Below are positions 1 to 9,819 of a DNA stretch of 21,908 bases, in pieces; the first letter of the stretch is position 1; each line of letters begins with the position of its first letter. Made by a program: the position numbers and the translations under genes. The stretch is taken from assembly GCA_011109175.1 (NCBI GenBank), contig RDEW01000049.1, forward strand, positions 216,994 to 238,901, written 5' to 3'. The notes under the pieces were generated by a model, which was not told the origin of the DNA, did not search any database, and saw only the letters and a list, made by a program, of their open reading frames with translations. The DNA is from Dicyema japonicum (taxonomy: Eukaryota; Dicyemida; Rhombozoa; Dicyemidae).

Positions 1-455
1 TCTCTGCCACCACGTCTGGAGTGACTACATGTATAAGATTCCCTGACAGGTATTCAGTGATTATGACGTGATTAGCTTAATGCTGATCTCTAAAAGCTGG
101 CCGTCAATGTGGTTCCATTCCCTCGTCTCTACTTCTTTATTCCTGGATTCGCTTCATTGACATCTAATTGCTCTCAGCAATACAGATCACTTACTGTTCC
201 CTAGCTGATTCAGTTAATGTTTGATGCCAAGAACATGATGGCTGTTTGTGATCCTCGCCTTAGACGATCTCACTGTTGCAGCTATTTTATGAGGAAGAAT
301 GTCCATGAAGAAGGTGGATGAGCATATACTCAACATGTAAACTATGAACAGTGTTATTTCGTCGAATGGATCATCAACAACGTCAAGAATACAGTTTGTG
401 ATATTCCGTCTCGTGGAAGATGTCTGCGACTTTTGTCCACGTGAGACTTCGAGAG
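1..455 (+). pseudogene. beta-tubulin pseudogene, 3' part, unprocessed (keeps a 26-nt intron)
   Basis: Broken frames spell the C-terminal half of beta-tubulin in order. They read SATTSGVTTCIRFP at the window edge, [17 protein letters not shown] at about 76-130, [28 protein letters not shown] then GRMSMKKVDEHILNM, YFVEWIINNVKNTVCDIPSRG (split by nothing) and MSATFV at about 420. Stops sit inside conserved segments and several indels shift the frame, so this copy cannot make tubulin. Between the codons for Q and LNADL a 26-nt GT...AG segment (50-75) interrupts the homology exactly, as an intron would. The copy therefore arose by DNA duplication and not from mRNA. The 5' part lies outside the window. 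Similarity fades after about 455, where the last 60 or so residues should follow. The family call is very safe; which beta isotype it derives from cannot be told. Confidence 0.9.
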
Positions 456-479
456 CGTATCTTGATAGCTATCGTCAGA

Positions 480-1038
480 TGAATCAGAATTGCCATTCAA
501 CCTCCATAAATTAAGTGCTCTTTTAACATTTTTTTAATAACAATAAAAATGATCAGTCAAAAATTTTTTTGGTTCTTGTTAGTTTATGACCGCCATTTTG
601 CTGCAACAATATCAATATATTATAATTTTGTAGTTATTTATTCAACACCCAAGACCACGGTAAAACCAAAACTAACTATCACATGATCCCGATGCGCTCC
701 GCCAAATTCCTCATTCTTTCCCAGGTTAAAATTTAAATATTTAATTTTTCTTGGCTTACGAATAATTTTATTTTTTATTTAATAATTTTTTGAATAATTA
801 ACGATAACCGAATATTTCTGGTTGGCTAGAAAATCAACTATGTGATGTCTAAGATACACTGAGATTAAAGTAAACTGGAAATTTGGCTAAAAGAAGCCGC
901 CTAACACTACGAGGATCTCGCTTTGATGAAAAAAATACATCAAAGAAGATCAAGGAAAACTCAAAAAATTAACGCTACACATAAATAGACTGAAGGGGGA
1001 AAGGAAATTGAATATAAACCTGCTCGAAGGGGTCACAA
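480..1038. other. AT-rich intergenic stretch
   Basis: I see no coding signal, tRNA or recognisable repeat here. The sequence is dominated by A and T runs, and stops occur in every frame at short intervals. Confidence 0.5.
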
Positions 1039-1665
1039 CTGATAAATAGCATCACAGGTAGTTAATTAATCAGGAGAATAGTATGAACTTTAAAAATTGG
1101 ACGAGATTTACAGTTCTTAGAAATTGAGAATTTCAAAATATTTTAGCTTCTCAAAAAAACATTGGAAACAGCGAAATGGGAAATCATTTCAACCAAACAC
1201 TTTAATAAAATTCTATTCTCCCATAGCACATAAAAGCCACTCCAAAAAAAACATCAAGTACTCTAAAAAAGAATAAAACCGAAAGGATCATACTTTGTGG
1301 ACCATATTAACGGCGAGGACTCAAGTGGGAAATATCAAAGGCCAAAGTCCGANCTGATAAATAGCATCACAGGTAGTTAATTAATCAGGAAATAGTACAA
1401 AATTTAAAAATTGGACGAGATTTACAGTTCTTAGAAATTGAGAATTTCAAAATATTTTAGCTTCTCAAAAAAACATTGGAAACAGCGAAATGGGAAATCA
1501 TTTCAACCAAACACTTTAATAAAATGCTATTCTTCGATAGCACATAAAAGCCACTCCAAAAAAACATCAAGTACTTTAAAAAAGAATAAAACCGAAAGGA
1601 ACATACTTTGTGGACTATATTAACGGCGAGGACTCAAGTGGGAAATATCAACGGCCAAAGTCCGA
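1039..1665. repeat. Two-copy tandem duplication (about 313 bp) with a single N between copies
   Basis: Copy 1 (1039-1352) and copy 2 (1354-1665) both begin CTGATAAATAGCATCACAGG and end in GGCCAAAGTCCGA. They differ by a few substitutions and small indels. The only base between them is the ambiguous N at 1353. The unit does not encode anything I recognise; the 61-codon ORF in copy 2 is not open in copy 1. The N at the exact junction suggests two overlapping allelic contig ends joined during assembly, though a real duplication is possible. Confidence 0.85.
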
Positions 1666-1770
1666 GGACCAGAAAATATTTCTACAACGGAACTAAAGCA
1701 TATAATACCTTTTGATTTAGATTTAATTGCTTACATATTCACAATATCAATGAATATAACCACTGTTACG

Positions 1771-2829
1771 GATGTCTGGAAAAGAGCATACATCAAATCG
1801 ATCTTGAAGAAAGGAAAATCTGAAATTGACCTCTCTTCTTACAGACCAATCTCGATCCTATGTTCACTTCCCGAATACTTAAGAGATTAGTTCTTGAAAA
1901 TACATCCCGCTCTCTCTTTTCAAAAATAGATTCCGATCTAAACACTCCACAGCAACTTACATAATGTCCCTGTGCCAGTTTATTGCGGATGGATTCCACT
2001 AAACCACACCAACAAACATTCTTGGTCTTTGTTGATATAAAAATGCTTTTAACACAGTCTCAAGAAAACTCCTTACTGAAAAATATACGATACATGCATC
2101 CAACAAAACATAAAACTATGGATTGCCAACTTATTAAGTGGGAGACGTGGACAAGAGATTTGCAATAACATAAAGTCAAAATCCTGTCTCATACCAAATG
2201 GAGTCCCTTGAGGATCTATACTATCGCCAGCTTTTTCAATCTTTACATAAACGACATGCAACAAACCTGTAATGAAAACTGACTAATCCTCTTCTATGCC
2301 GGCAATATCATTCTTTCCTCCATGGACAAAAGCATTCAATCACCGATCAGTCCGCTCAACAAATGCTTGACATGCTCAAACAATTGCTCTAAAAGCGGAT
2401 ACTCGACGCATCAGCAACAAAGCCCTCTGTCACGCTGTTTACCACTTACAAAAGAAAGCTCTGTGTCTAACCAAAAATCTTTATGAAGAACCCGGCTATT
2501 TCTATTAACAAAACACCGAAGATTCTGGGAGTCACCTTTGATCAGGGACTCACCTTTATCCGACATGTTGAAAAGATAGTAACTTCTGCTCTGAGGAAAT
2601 TGAGAATTTTAAAAGTGCTCTCAAAAACACTTAGAGACCAAACTGGTGTCCTTGCTACGATTTATGAACAGTTTATCCGACCCACGATGACGTATGTAAG
2701 TCTTTCGTGGGCAATGCAGATTTCACGATCCTCCTCATTGAAACTATCCGAAATTAAGGAAACCGCAATAAAAATAATAGGACCAGATCACAAAATCCAG
2801 CCCATTGAAAATCTCTTAATCGAATTATA
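1771..2829 (+). mobile_element. Non-LTR retrotransposon (LINE) reverse transcriptase relic
   Basis: Conceptual translation with frame changes shows RT blocks in order. LSSYRPISIL lies near 1830, FVDIKNAFN-like (motif A) near 2030, IPNGVP.GSILSPAFFNLYIND (motif B) near 2195-2255, LILFYAGNIIL where YADD is expected (2285-2315), and the post-RT block KILGVTFDQGLTF at 2518-2556. The second catalytic Asp pair is lost (YAGN), and in-frame stops and frameshifts are scattered throughout. The element is dead. The endonuclease domain is missing, consistent with 5' truncation. The KILGVTFD block is shared with the relics at 9820-9980, 16044-16706 and 20522-21090, so these are probably one Jockey-like family. 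The clade name is tentative. Confidence 0.85.
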
Positions 2830-3300
2830 ACAGAAACTCTTAAAGAATGCTAGTTTACCGAAGTGCACTTTATTCCACACATAATCGAAATATCTACGAT
2901 GATAAAAAAATTATGAGCAAAAATTTCGGTCTGAGATCACTTAGTTAGTTGAGAACTTTTTTTTCTTTTTTTTGACCAACTGATTTTAGACGTAACAATA
3001 ATTATAATTATGTCTCCGGTGGAATAAAAAGATGGATTTGTTTTTCTATCATATTAGTCGATTGTTGTGACAAATCATAGTAAAAGCACCTGTGTGAATA
3101 GCCTCTCTCCTTCCAACCTTGTTATGACAACAACTACCCAAACTCTGCTTCGTAGAAAGCTGAAACCCTAAAGCTGTAGAAATACTATATCTCGGTGGAT
3201 AATTTATTTTTGACTAGTAGCCGTGGTAACGTCAAAAAGTTAAAGGAAGCAAATCATTGATTCTGCTAGACAAATCAGATCGCCTATCGCTGATAAATTC
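2830..3300. other. No gene seen
   Basis: About the first 120 bases may be the decayed 3' end of the upstream LINE. The rest is AT-rich with no reading frame I can support. A segment near 3009-3045 (TATGTCTCCGGTGGAAT...) resembles one near 5955-5990, a minor dispersed repeat of unknown nature. Confidence 0.45.
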
Positions 3301-3718
3301 TAGGTCAATTTACGGCAAAATCGATTGTTACAATTCAATAGAAGGTTGCTCAAATCGATCTCATTTACCTAAGCGATCTTAAAAAAAGATTTTTTGAGGC
3401 CATATGACTTCATTCGTCTCGGCTACAACAATCTGCTTTTAAAATCAGGTCAGAGGTTGTAGTATTTGATTATTTAAAGTTCTATAACTGCAAATTGGTG
3501 TATGCAGATGNTAGGTCAATTTACGGCAAAATCGATTGTTACAATTCATTAGAAGGTTGCTCAAATCGATATTATTTACCTAAGCGATCTTAAAAAAATC
3601 TTTTGAGGCCCTATGACTTCACTCGTCTCGGCGACAACAATCTGCTCATAAAATCTGGTCAGAGGTTGTTGTATTTTATTATTTAAAGTTCTCTAACTGC
3701 AAATTGGTGTATGCAGAT
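3301..3718. repeat. Two-copy tandem duplication (about 208 bp) with a single N between copies
   Basis: Copy 1 (3301-3510) and copy 2 (3512-3718) start TAGGTCAATTTACGGCAAAA and end GGTGTATGCAGAT. They differ by roughly a dozen scattered changes. As at 1353, the one base between them is an N (3511). Neither copy has an open frame; a few short stretches look protein-like but I cannot assign them. An assembly join between diverged haplotypes is the simplest explanation. Confidence 0.85.
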
Positions 3719-3800
3719 ACCATATTGCGAATCATATTTTTCCAGAGAGAATAGAAAAACTATGATCCTGTCTGAGCGTATCCCATAATCACGATATCGG

Positions 3801-3895
3801 AAAAAAAGAGAAAATGCAGAAGACCTTGAATGCTTAAGAGAGAAAACAAAATAAGAGCTACTTGAAAAAGGATAATTTACGTAATTATTATGAAC
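3801..3895. repeat. Dispersed repeat, copy A (mate at 9485-9575)
   Basis: The stretch around GCAGAAGACCTTGA...TTAAGAGA...GAAAAAGGATAATT...TATGAACG recurs at 9485-9575 with about 75-80 percent identity by eye. In one frame it reads AEDLECLREKTK here and AEDLDSLREKARNYLFGKG in the mate, so it may derive from a protein-coding element. No family is recognised. Confidence 0.55.
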
Positions 3896-3944
3896 GTGTT
3901 TGAAGAATTTAAAATAAAAAAAACAACGAGAAATTTAATAGCAG

Positions 3945-5116
3945 TTAAAGAACAAGAAGATATTCCATTGGTCTTATCATATTTCGGCATTTAGTTACAA
4001 ATGTGATGAGTCCGATGATTGTAAGTGTTAGAAAAGAGAACATAATTCCTATAATTATAAAATTTTTTGAATCATTAAAATTTGTATTTTTTCCATGAGT
4101 TTCTTTTTCAAAACACTCCGACTCTAAAATTCAGGAAAAATCAAACCTTTTCCAGTAAAATGGGAATTAAACTCACTTTGAAGAATTTGTGCCTTAAATG
4201 ATGAAAACTCAGCATATATGTCATCAGAAAATTTAGTGAGAGACAATTCGAAGTTACAGGGATTTCCAACATCAATCAATTTGCTCTTATTAGGACTCCA
4301 AGACCCATTATAGATTTCATAGATGACTATCTGAATATTGGAGATATAATATTTGTTTTGAGACAAAATAAATGTAAAAAGTATCTCTAAATTATGCCCC
4401 TTAAGAGATAACTCAACACTATTGTTATCAAAATTAATCTTCGAATCCAGATTCTCGAAATATAATAACAAATCATCAATCTAATATTAAAATATACAAT
4501 TAACTATTTCAAAATTGTGATTATAAAAACGTGTGATTCTAAAATTTCCACTTAATATTCCTTTCAGTCTATTTTCCGAAATAAAATACCAATATTGAAC
4601 ATTTGGATTGTTAGATGGATCACAGTCATGTGCTAAATTAAATTATGTCAAACCTTTTCCAATAAAATTTGAATATGATTGGTTAGTGTAGTATTTTAAC
4701 ACCAAAGAATATAATGTAAGAGTATTACCATTCCCAAAACTTACGGACATATATCCGCATCTGTAATAATCTCCATGTTTAATATTTGGAAGATTTGTCG
4801 TATTTGTGTAGGTTTTATTATCTTTGAGTGTTAACTATTAAATACTAGAATATAATTCTATTTTTATTGAGATGTTGTAAAATTTGTCTGAGAATTCAAT
4901 AAAAAATTGGTAGATCAAGTTATTTGTTTTGATTGTAATTTGCATTTTATTATAAGAGTAGTCAGAAATAGTTTCAATTGAATAATTGTTTGTCTACCAT
5001 TATTATTTATAAAATACATTTGTAAGTGTACTTTTCAATAAACTTTTTACATATACTGATATTCGATGTTCAAAGTTGAAATTCATGATTGAGGACAAAA
5101 ATATTAACAACAACAT
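3945..5116 (-). CDS. LAMP/Ac45-like type I membrane protein, two luminal repeats, six exons
   Basis: Spliced model on the minus strand: exons 5116-5018, 4993-4846, 4821-4654, 4632-4505, 4480-4147 and 4123-3945, with introns of 24, 24, 21, 24 and 23 nt. It gives 351 aa with no internal stop. Residues 1-14 (MLLLIFLSS...) look like a signal peptide. Two related luminal units follow: residues about 49-142 with C104/C142, and about 202-296 with C256/C296. Each has alternating beta-type segments and ends F(I/T)GK plus a Cys a few residues on. Residues 315-335 are a single transmembrane helix, followed by a 16-residue basic tail with YLLV, a YxxPhi-type sorting signal. Paired-Cys beta domains, one helix and a short tyrosine tail fit lysosomal LAMP proteins and the related V-ATPase accessory subunit Ac45/ATP6AP1. 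Two Cys per unit is closer to Ac45, whereas the two-unit layout is closer to LAMP1. The family is inferred; the gene structure is well supported. Confidence 0.75.
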
Positions 5117-5279
5117 AATTATGTAAAATGAACACGTCGATGTGTATAATTTACGTCACTTGTTATATTAATGAATTTATTTTTAATAATTTGAAACAAA
5201 TGATATTTATTTTAAATTTATAATTATATTTATTTTCATGAATTCATTGATCAAGAAAGTCCTATTCATAATGCAATGT

Positions 5280-5773
5280 TAACTGTCTTTAAGAATTTCA
5301 TGGTATTTTATCGTAATCCACAATAAGTCCTTCTGTTTTGGAAGAATCTTTAATGTTCGAAGGAAAACTTAATCAGCGATATTCGTAAATTATCAAAATA
5401 ACTATTTTATGACAGAATCGAATAAATATTTGTTGCCAATTGAGTTAATATATCTTTAAATTGAAAACGTATTTCCTTTAAATCGTCAGGAGAAATGGGA
5501 TCTCAATTATGAGACTGGCCACTAGTTGTTAACTGTTTGTTTTTGTATTAAAACGTTTTTATTCAAAAAAAGATTAATGCTAGGAAAATAATCTGAAGTG
5601 AATTGAATATAAAAAGTGAAACCAGCATTAACAAAGGATCTCAATTATGAGACTGGCCATTAGTTGTTAACTGTTTGTTTTTGTATTAAAAAGTTTTTAT
5701 TCAAAAAAAGATTAATGCTAGGAAAATAATCTGAAGTGAATTGAATATAAAAAGTGAAACCAGCATTAACAAA
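5280..5773 (-). pseudogene. Possible decayed exons of a LAMP/Ac45-like paralogue
   Basis: On the minus strand two short open stretches look coding. VNAGFTFYIQFTSDYFPSI and on to VNN lies about 5770-5665, repeated in the tandem copy. DPISPDDLKEIRFQFKDIL and on to YSILS lies about 5500-5405. They resemble the repeat cores of the neighbouring gene at 3945-5116 (QFFIEFSDKFYNISIK and KFSDDIYAEFSSFKAQIL). They sit upstream of that gene on the same strand. I could not splice them into a full protein, and no transmembrane exon follows. Either a pseudogene or a gene broken by the duplicated 138-bp block is possible. Confidence 0.3.
5498..5773. repeat. Perfectly abutting 138-bp tandem duplication
   Basis: Units 5498-5635 and 5636-5773 both run from GGATCTCAATTATGAGACTGG to CCAGCATTAACAAA. 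I count about two to three differences between them. No N separates the copies. Confidence 0.9.
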
Positions 5774-6235
5774 TAATACAGATGTTCATTAATAGGTGGC
5801 ATAAAAGGAATTAATACACAAATCGTTAATTCATAAACGAATTCATTATTAAATTTTTGTTGTTTTTATGTGCTTCAAGTGGATAGAATAAGATAGTAAA
5901 TTGATTAATTGGTCGGACCTCTTTTCCACTAAATGTCTACTTAATTACATACTATGTCTCCCGGTGGAATGATTATTTCGATGTGTTTTTCTCAAATCAT
6001 TGGAAAACTAGCCTCAAGGTCACAAACAAAAAGCCGATGACAATTTCATCTAAGATCGAATGTTGTCATAAACTCATTTCATTGAAATGATACAATTTTA
6101 TTTACTTAACAGCTCTTACGAAAGGAGATGTAATGTTTCCATTACTTAAACCTCAACTTTGGCAGTAGTCACAGTTTATTTTAAGAGTAAGAGGAGAAAT
6201 GTTAATTAATCCAAGGCTTATCTAAGACATTTAAA
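5774..6235. other. AT-rich intergenic stretch
   Basis: No gene recognised. It contains a short segment near 5955 resembling one near 3010. The remaining sequence has frequent stops in all frames. Confidence 0.4.
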
Positions 6236-6325
6236 AATTTCTTGATTTTTTTTCTTGTTTGTGAGTCCCGGAAGACAATTCAGTTTCGCAGTGATGATAC
6301 GCTCGCTGATAACAGCGTTACTCGT
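6236..6325 (-). repeat. SINE/LINE 3'-tail fragment
   Basis: Read on the minus strand it contains GACGAGTAACGC...ATCACTGCGAAACTG...GGGACTCACAAACAAGAAAAAAAAT. The same order of motifs (GACGAGTTTCGCC, TTCACTGCGGAACTG, GGACATACACTCAAGAAAAA) ends the tRNA-derived SINE at 12509-12706. The A-rich terminus lies at 6236-6255, so this is the same tail in the same orientation without a visible tRNA head. Confidence 0.5.
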
Positions 6326-6731
6326 CATCCGCAATTTAATTTTTGGTAAAATTTTTGCGATTTTTTCGACTTTTTTAAATACGAAATTTTGACCTAAAAA
6401 TTGCAATCTTCGTATCTTTATCTTATCGAGAATTTTTTTATGAAGAAAATGCACCGTTCTTGATCTTTTTTGGGGGCTTAAACTCGAAAGATACCTCGTT
6501 TTGTTGTTTGAAGACGAATATAGATAGCCTTGTTTTGAAGGACATGTTTGTGTTTTCTGGGTTTTATGTTGTGATGTCCTCGACCCCGATTCACTATTCT
6601 CCAAGTGGCTCGGATTATTTGGGAATGGCGTTAATATCGGAATTTGTTCATCAATTTTTAGAACGACCGATTACCATTGGTAATATTGGTATCATTTATT
6701 AATTCTTTATAAACTCTTCCTAACTTCTTTA
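6326..6731. other. No supportable gene; overlapping ORFs on both strands
   Basis: ORFs of 128 codons (minus, 6218-6604) and 80 codons (plus, 6460-6702) overlap here. The minus one runs through the SINE-type tail and is very Lys/Ser rich; neither resembles a family I know. I regard the region as repeat-derived. Confidence 0.35.
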
Positions 6732-7053
6732 GATGTCGGGGTGAGACCCTTCAACTATAGGCAAATCAGCCATCTCCAAGATTGCTGAGAGAATTATCTT
6801 CAAGAGACTAAACGAACACATAGAAGAGAGCTGTTTCCTTATCGCAGAACAATGTGGCTTCAGACCCGTAAAATCTTGCACGGATTAGATGTCGGGGTGA
6901 GACCCTTCAACTATAGGCAAATCAGCCTAATCCGCTTTATCTCCAAGATTGCTGAGAGAATTATCTTCAAGAGACTAAACGAACACATAGAAGAGAGCTG
7001 TTTCCTTATCGCTGAACAATGTGGCTTCAGACCCTGAAAATCCTGAACGGATT
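6732..7053. repeat. Tandem duplication, 156-bp spacing, inside LINE relic
   Basis: Both copies begin GATGTCGGGGTGAGACCCTT and run through the FKRLNEHIEESCFLIAEQCG-coding stretch to CTTCAGACCC. Copy 2 has about 14 additional bases (TAATCCGCTTTA...) that restore the RT frame, so copy 1 carries a small deletion. Confidence 0.85.
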
Positions 7054-7350
7054 GTCTCCATTACATGCATTCGATGGTATCGAAGGGTCTGGAATTCAAG
7101 AGGCAAACCTGGTGTGTTTGGAACTGTCCAAGGCCTTCGATAGCGTGTGGCATGAATCCCTCCTGACAAGGCTAGCGGCTGCTAGCATCCAAAAGAAACT
7201 CTACACAAGGATAAAAGACTTCTCAACACGACGTACATTCCGAGTACGTGTTACATTCCGAGTAAGAATATCTACACATAAATCATATTCTGAATACGGA
7301 TACGTCGGGGAAGTCAACTTTATCGGAAAGAAGAATCAAGTCATTCATTA

Positions 7351-7616
7351 AGTGCAAGATTGGTGCTCCAAGAGAGATATGAGACTCTCTACTGAGAAGT
7401 CCAGCTACTTGAGAGTTAGTCGTCTACGGAGACATCCTATGCAGTCCTACTCGCTTGATATTCCAAAAGTAAATTCACTCCGCAGTGCAAGATTGGTGCT
7501 CTAAGAGAGAGATGAGACTCTCTAATGAGAAGTCCAGCTACTTGAGAGTTAGTCGTCTACGGAGACATCGTGTGCAGTCCTACTCGCTTGATATTCCAAA
7601 AGTAAATTCACTCCGC
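7351..7616. repeat. Tandem duplication, 133-bp unit, inside LINE relic
   Basis: Units 7351-7483 and 7484-7616 both run from AGTGCAAGATTGGTGCT to AAGTAAATTCACTCCGC. They differ at a handful of positions, for example GAGATATGAGACTCTCTACT versus GAGAGATGAGACTCTCTAAT. Confidence 0.9.
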
Positions 7617-8103
7617 TACTTCGCGATAGTTATCGATGGAAGAGGTTCCTTCATGAAGGATATCAGACAAAGAAGGAAGAAAGCGCTACAAGCGCTTCTG
7701 TGTACAAGCAAGTTGTTCGTAAGCTTGGAGACCTTATTGTTTATCTTCATAAGGATTATCCTACAAGAGCTACTATACGGTGTGAAGCGTGGTTTTTCTC
7801 TCGCCAAAGGGATAGGATAATGTTACTCATGGAAAAGTCGAGAAGGTCAGCAATAAAGTTCCCATTGGGGAAAAAAGATGAAGATGTCCAAAGTACGGAA
7901 TAAGACAAGATTCTTGCACCAGTCAAAAATATTGTTGAAAAGAAGATCAATGGGATCCGGCGCTTGAAAAAGAATAAAATGGAGATCGGGTGCATCGGAA
8001 GAGTCTAGTCAGCATAGGCGGACTCGTTAATAACCTCCAAACTTACTCCTAATTCTTGTTGAATAAAGTGTTTTCGGTTTCGTTCCTCCTCACTTACGAG
8101 CCT

Positions 8104-8865
8104 CTAGTTGATTGTCTTGAGATCCTCATTTAGCTTCCCCGGTTGCGTAGTATGCGGGCTCCCCCGATATTTTTTTCCACTTGCAGCAAAATATTCCTCC
8201 ATTGCCAAATTTGCAAGTGATGTAGGGTCCATCCATAAGAGGTGTCCAAACAGTCTCCATCGGTCCTCCACCACACCCCAAGTCACAGGTCGCATTGAGC
8301 ACTTTCGGTAAAGTGCTTCATTGTTGATCCGTGTCGGCCATTGTACCTCACGAAGTATTCGTAATTGCCTTCGGTGTAGGGACTTAAGATTTTTGGTTTC
8401 TGATACCGAGATCCCCCCCCCCCCCAGCAGGAAGAGTTATATAACAGGATCGGCTTCACGAAAGAATTATAGAGACACAAACGAAGCACGATCGTCACCG
8501 GTCTGTTAGTCAACCAATCTGTCTTCATCCTGTACACTGCGACCGTGGATAGTAATTTCCTCCAGGTTATGTCCTCACTGTTCCCGAGGAAAAAGCCGAG
8601 TTAGTGGAACGTCTCCATCCTTTTTCTTATCTTGATCCCATGCGTACGATTTCCACAATTTCAGTTTTGGTTGTATTCACCGTAAAAAACCATTTCCCAA
8701 GCTCTGCAGGGGCAACGTCAAGTAACCGCCTCAAGGGCGCTTTATCTTCCTATACGAGATCCACATCATCAGCCATTATAAAAACTTCTAAGACCACGCA
8801 GTGCTACTTCCAAGTATACCACAATCAGCAAAGGGGAAAGGGAATCCTCCACAGTCGTCGACAAA
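8104..8865 (-). mobile_element. LINE reverse transcriptase relic, third family, minus strand
   Basis: Minus-strand translation in shifting frames gives DSLSPLLIVVYLEVALRGL (motif B) near 8860-8800. Next comes MADDVDLVYED, an intact ADD catalytic box, at about 8780-8749. APAELGKWFFTVNTTKTEIV follows, then WLTNRPVTIVLRLCLYNSFV near 8515-8455. The C-terminal block RWRLFGHLLWMDPTSLANLA runs down to a stop at 8104. The order is right for a LINE RT plus its C-terminal region. Frameshifts and stops break it, and a 13-C tract (8413-8425) lies inside. Plus-strand ORFs over this interval are antisense shadows. Confidence 0.8.
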
Positions 8866-9480
8866 TTTATCTCAATACAATCCTGTCTCACTTAGATGAT
8901 TGGTGGCTCTTGGATCATCGCGCTAATCTTGCGGACTAAAAAGTCGGTGAATCTTAAAAGGAGTCATGATCTCATTGCTCGAGCATCATTTCAAAGGATA
9001 CTATCAGTCTGATTTCTCCACACTTCCCTAGAGGATGAGAATTTGTTGAGGTCATCACGGTCATTAACTTTTCTAGCTTCATTTTTGCAGTCCTGAGATC
9101 TTCTTGGATTGCAACGGAGAGTGTTTATTTGTTACACGTTTTTAGTTTCCCACATTTACTGATTTCTCTTCTCCCACAAATGTTTTGTAAAGACGTCAGT
9201 TCCTAGATAAATGACTACACAAGATTCTCAGTCATTACGATTGTAGTTTCTATAATGTCACTGTTATCTGGATTCCCCTCGTATATCCATTGACTGTCCA
9301 CTGATCAAAACTTATTGAACTACTTGTTATCTAGTCGTATCTTCTCTCTTGACTGTCAAAAGATATATCTTCCCAATTTTCAACGATCATTCATCAAATA
9401 ATCAGACTCAATTCGGAATAGCTTCCGTGGAAGGCCAAGAACCCACTGCTATCTATTTTGAACCAGGAACTAAAAAAATA
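8866..9480. other. Probably upstream remains of the minus-strand LINE, then unassigned
   Basis: The first 200 bases could extend the minus-strand RT relic, but I find no further clear motif. From about 9180 to 9480 I see nothing recognisable. Confidence 0.35.
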
Positions 9481-9484
9481 GATA

Positions 9485-9575
9485 AGAAGCTTGAAACGCA
9501 GAAGACCTTGACTCGTTAAGAGAAAAAGCAAGAAACTATCTATTTGGAAAAGGATAATTAAAAAAATCGTTATGA
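9485..9575. repeat. Dispersed repeat, copy B (mate at 3801-3895)
   Basis: This copy contains GCAGAAGACCTTGACTCGTTAAGAG and GGAAAAGGATAATT, followed by TATGAACG, matching the copy at 3801-3895. One frame is open for about 19 codons (AEDLDSLREKARNYLFGKG). Confidence 0.55.
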
Positions 9576-9819
9576 ACGTATAACAAAAAAAGTTTAATTA
9601 TTTTTATAATAACAACAGATATCACTGTTACAGAAATTAACAAATCACCCGATGCTCATCCCTCGACCTCTCACAAGTAAGTATCGGCTGAATGACTGGA
9701 TCCTCTAGTCACGACGGCACGTTCCACGGTTCATGCGATCATGGATTTTAGAGGTATTACAAACTGGGAATCCCCAGAAGTCCATAGTTCCGTAAATTTG
9801 GATGCTCTGTTTAGGCTAA

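Larger units (their letters stand above)
6732..8006 (+). mobile_element. LINE reverse transcriptase relic, second family, internally duplicated
   Basis: RT blocks are visible: ISLIRFISKIAERIIFKRL, then AEQCGFRPGKSC-like, then LELSKAFDSVWHESLL (motif A, with the first Asp changed to Glu). After that come WCSKREMRLSNEKSSYLRVS, then LYG..EAWFFSRQRDRIM near 7770-7830. Motifs B and C (the YxDD box) are absent between about 7290 and 7480, so catalytic sequence has been deleted. Two segments are tandemly duplicated (6732-6887/6888-7053 and 7351-7483/7484-7616). Stops and frame changes are frequent. A 26-bp piece of the same element recurs near 14005-14030. Confidence 0.8.

Noticed and set aside
1438-1623. 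61-codon ORF in the duplicated unit
   Set aside because: It is not preserved in the near-identical first copy, so it is not under coding constraint.
4124-4471. 115-codon minus-strand ORF as an independent gene
   Set aside because: It is exon 5 of the six-exon membrane protein, and its last residues (GLIFPEF) are intron read-through.
6218-6604. 128-codon minus-strand ORF as a gene
   Set aside because: It runs through a SINE-type tail, is low in complexity and has an overlapping ORF on the other strand.
8321-8509. Plus-strand ORF over the poly-C tract
   Set aside because: Antisense shadow of the same LINE relic; the composition comes from the 13-C run.
8604-8939. 111-codon plus-strand ORF
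   Set aside because: It is antisense to the minus-strand RT relic, which shows motif B and an ADD box on the other strand.
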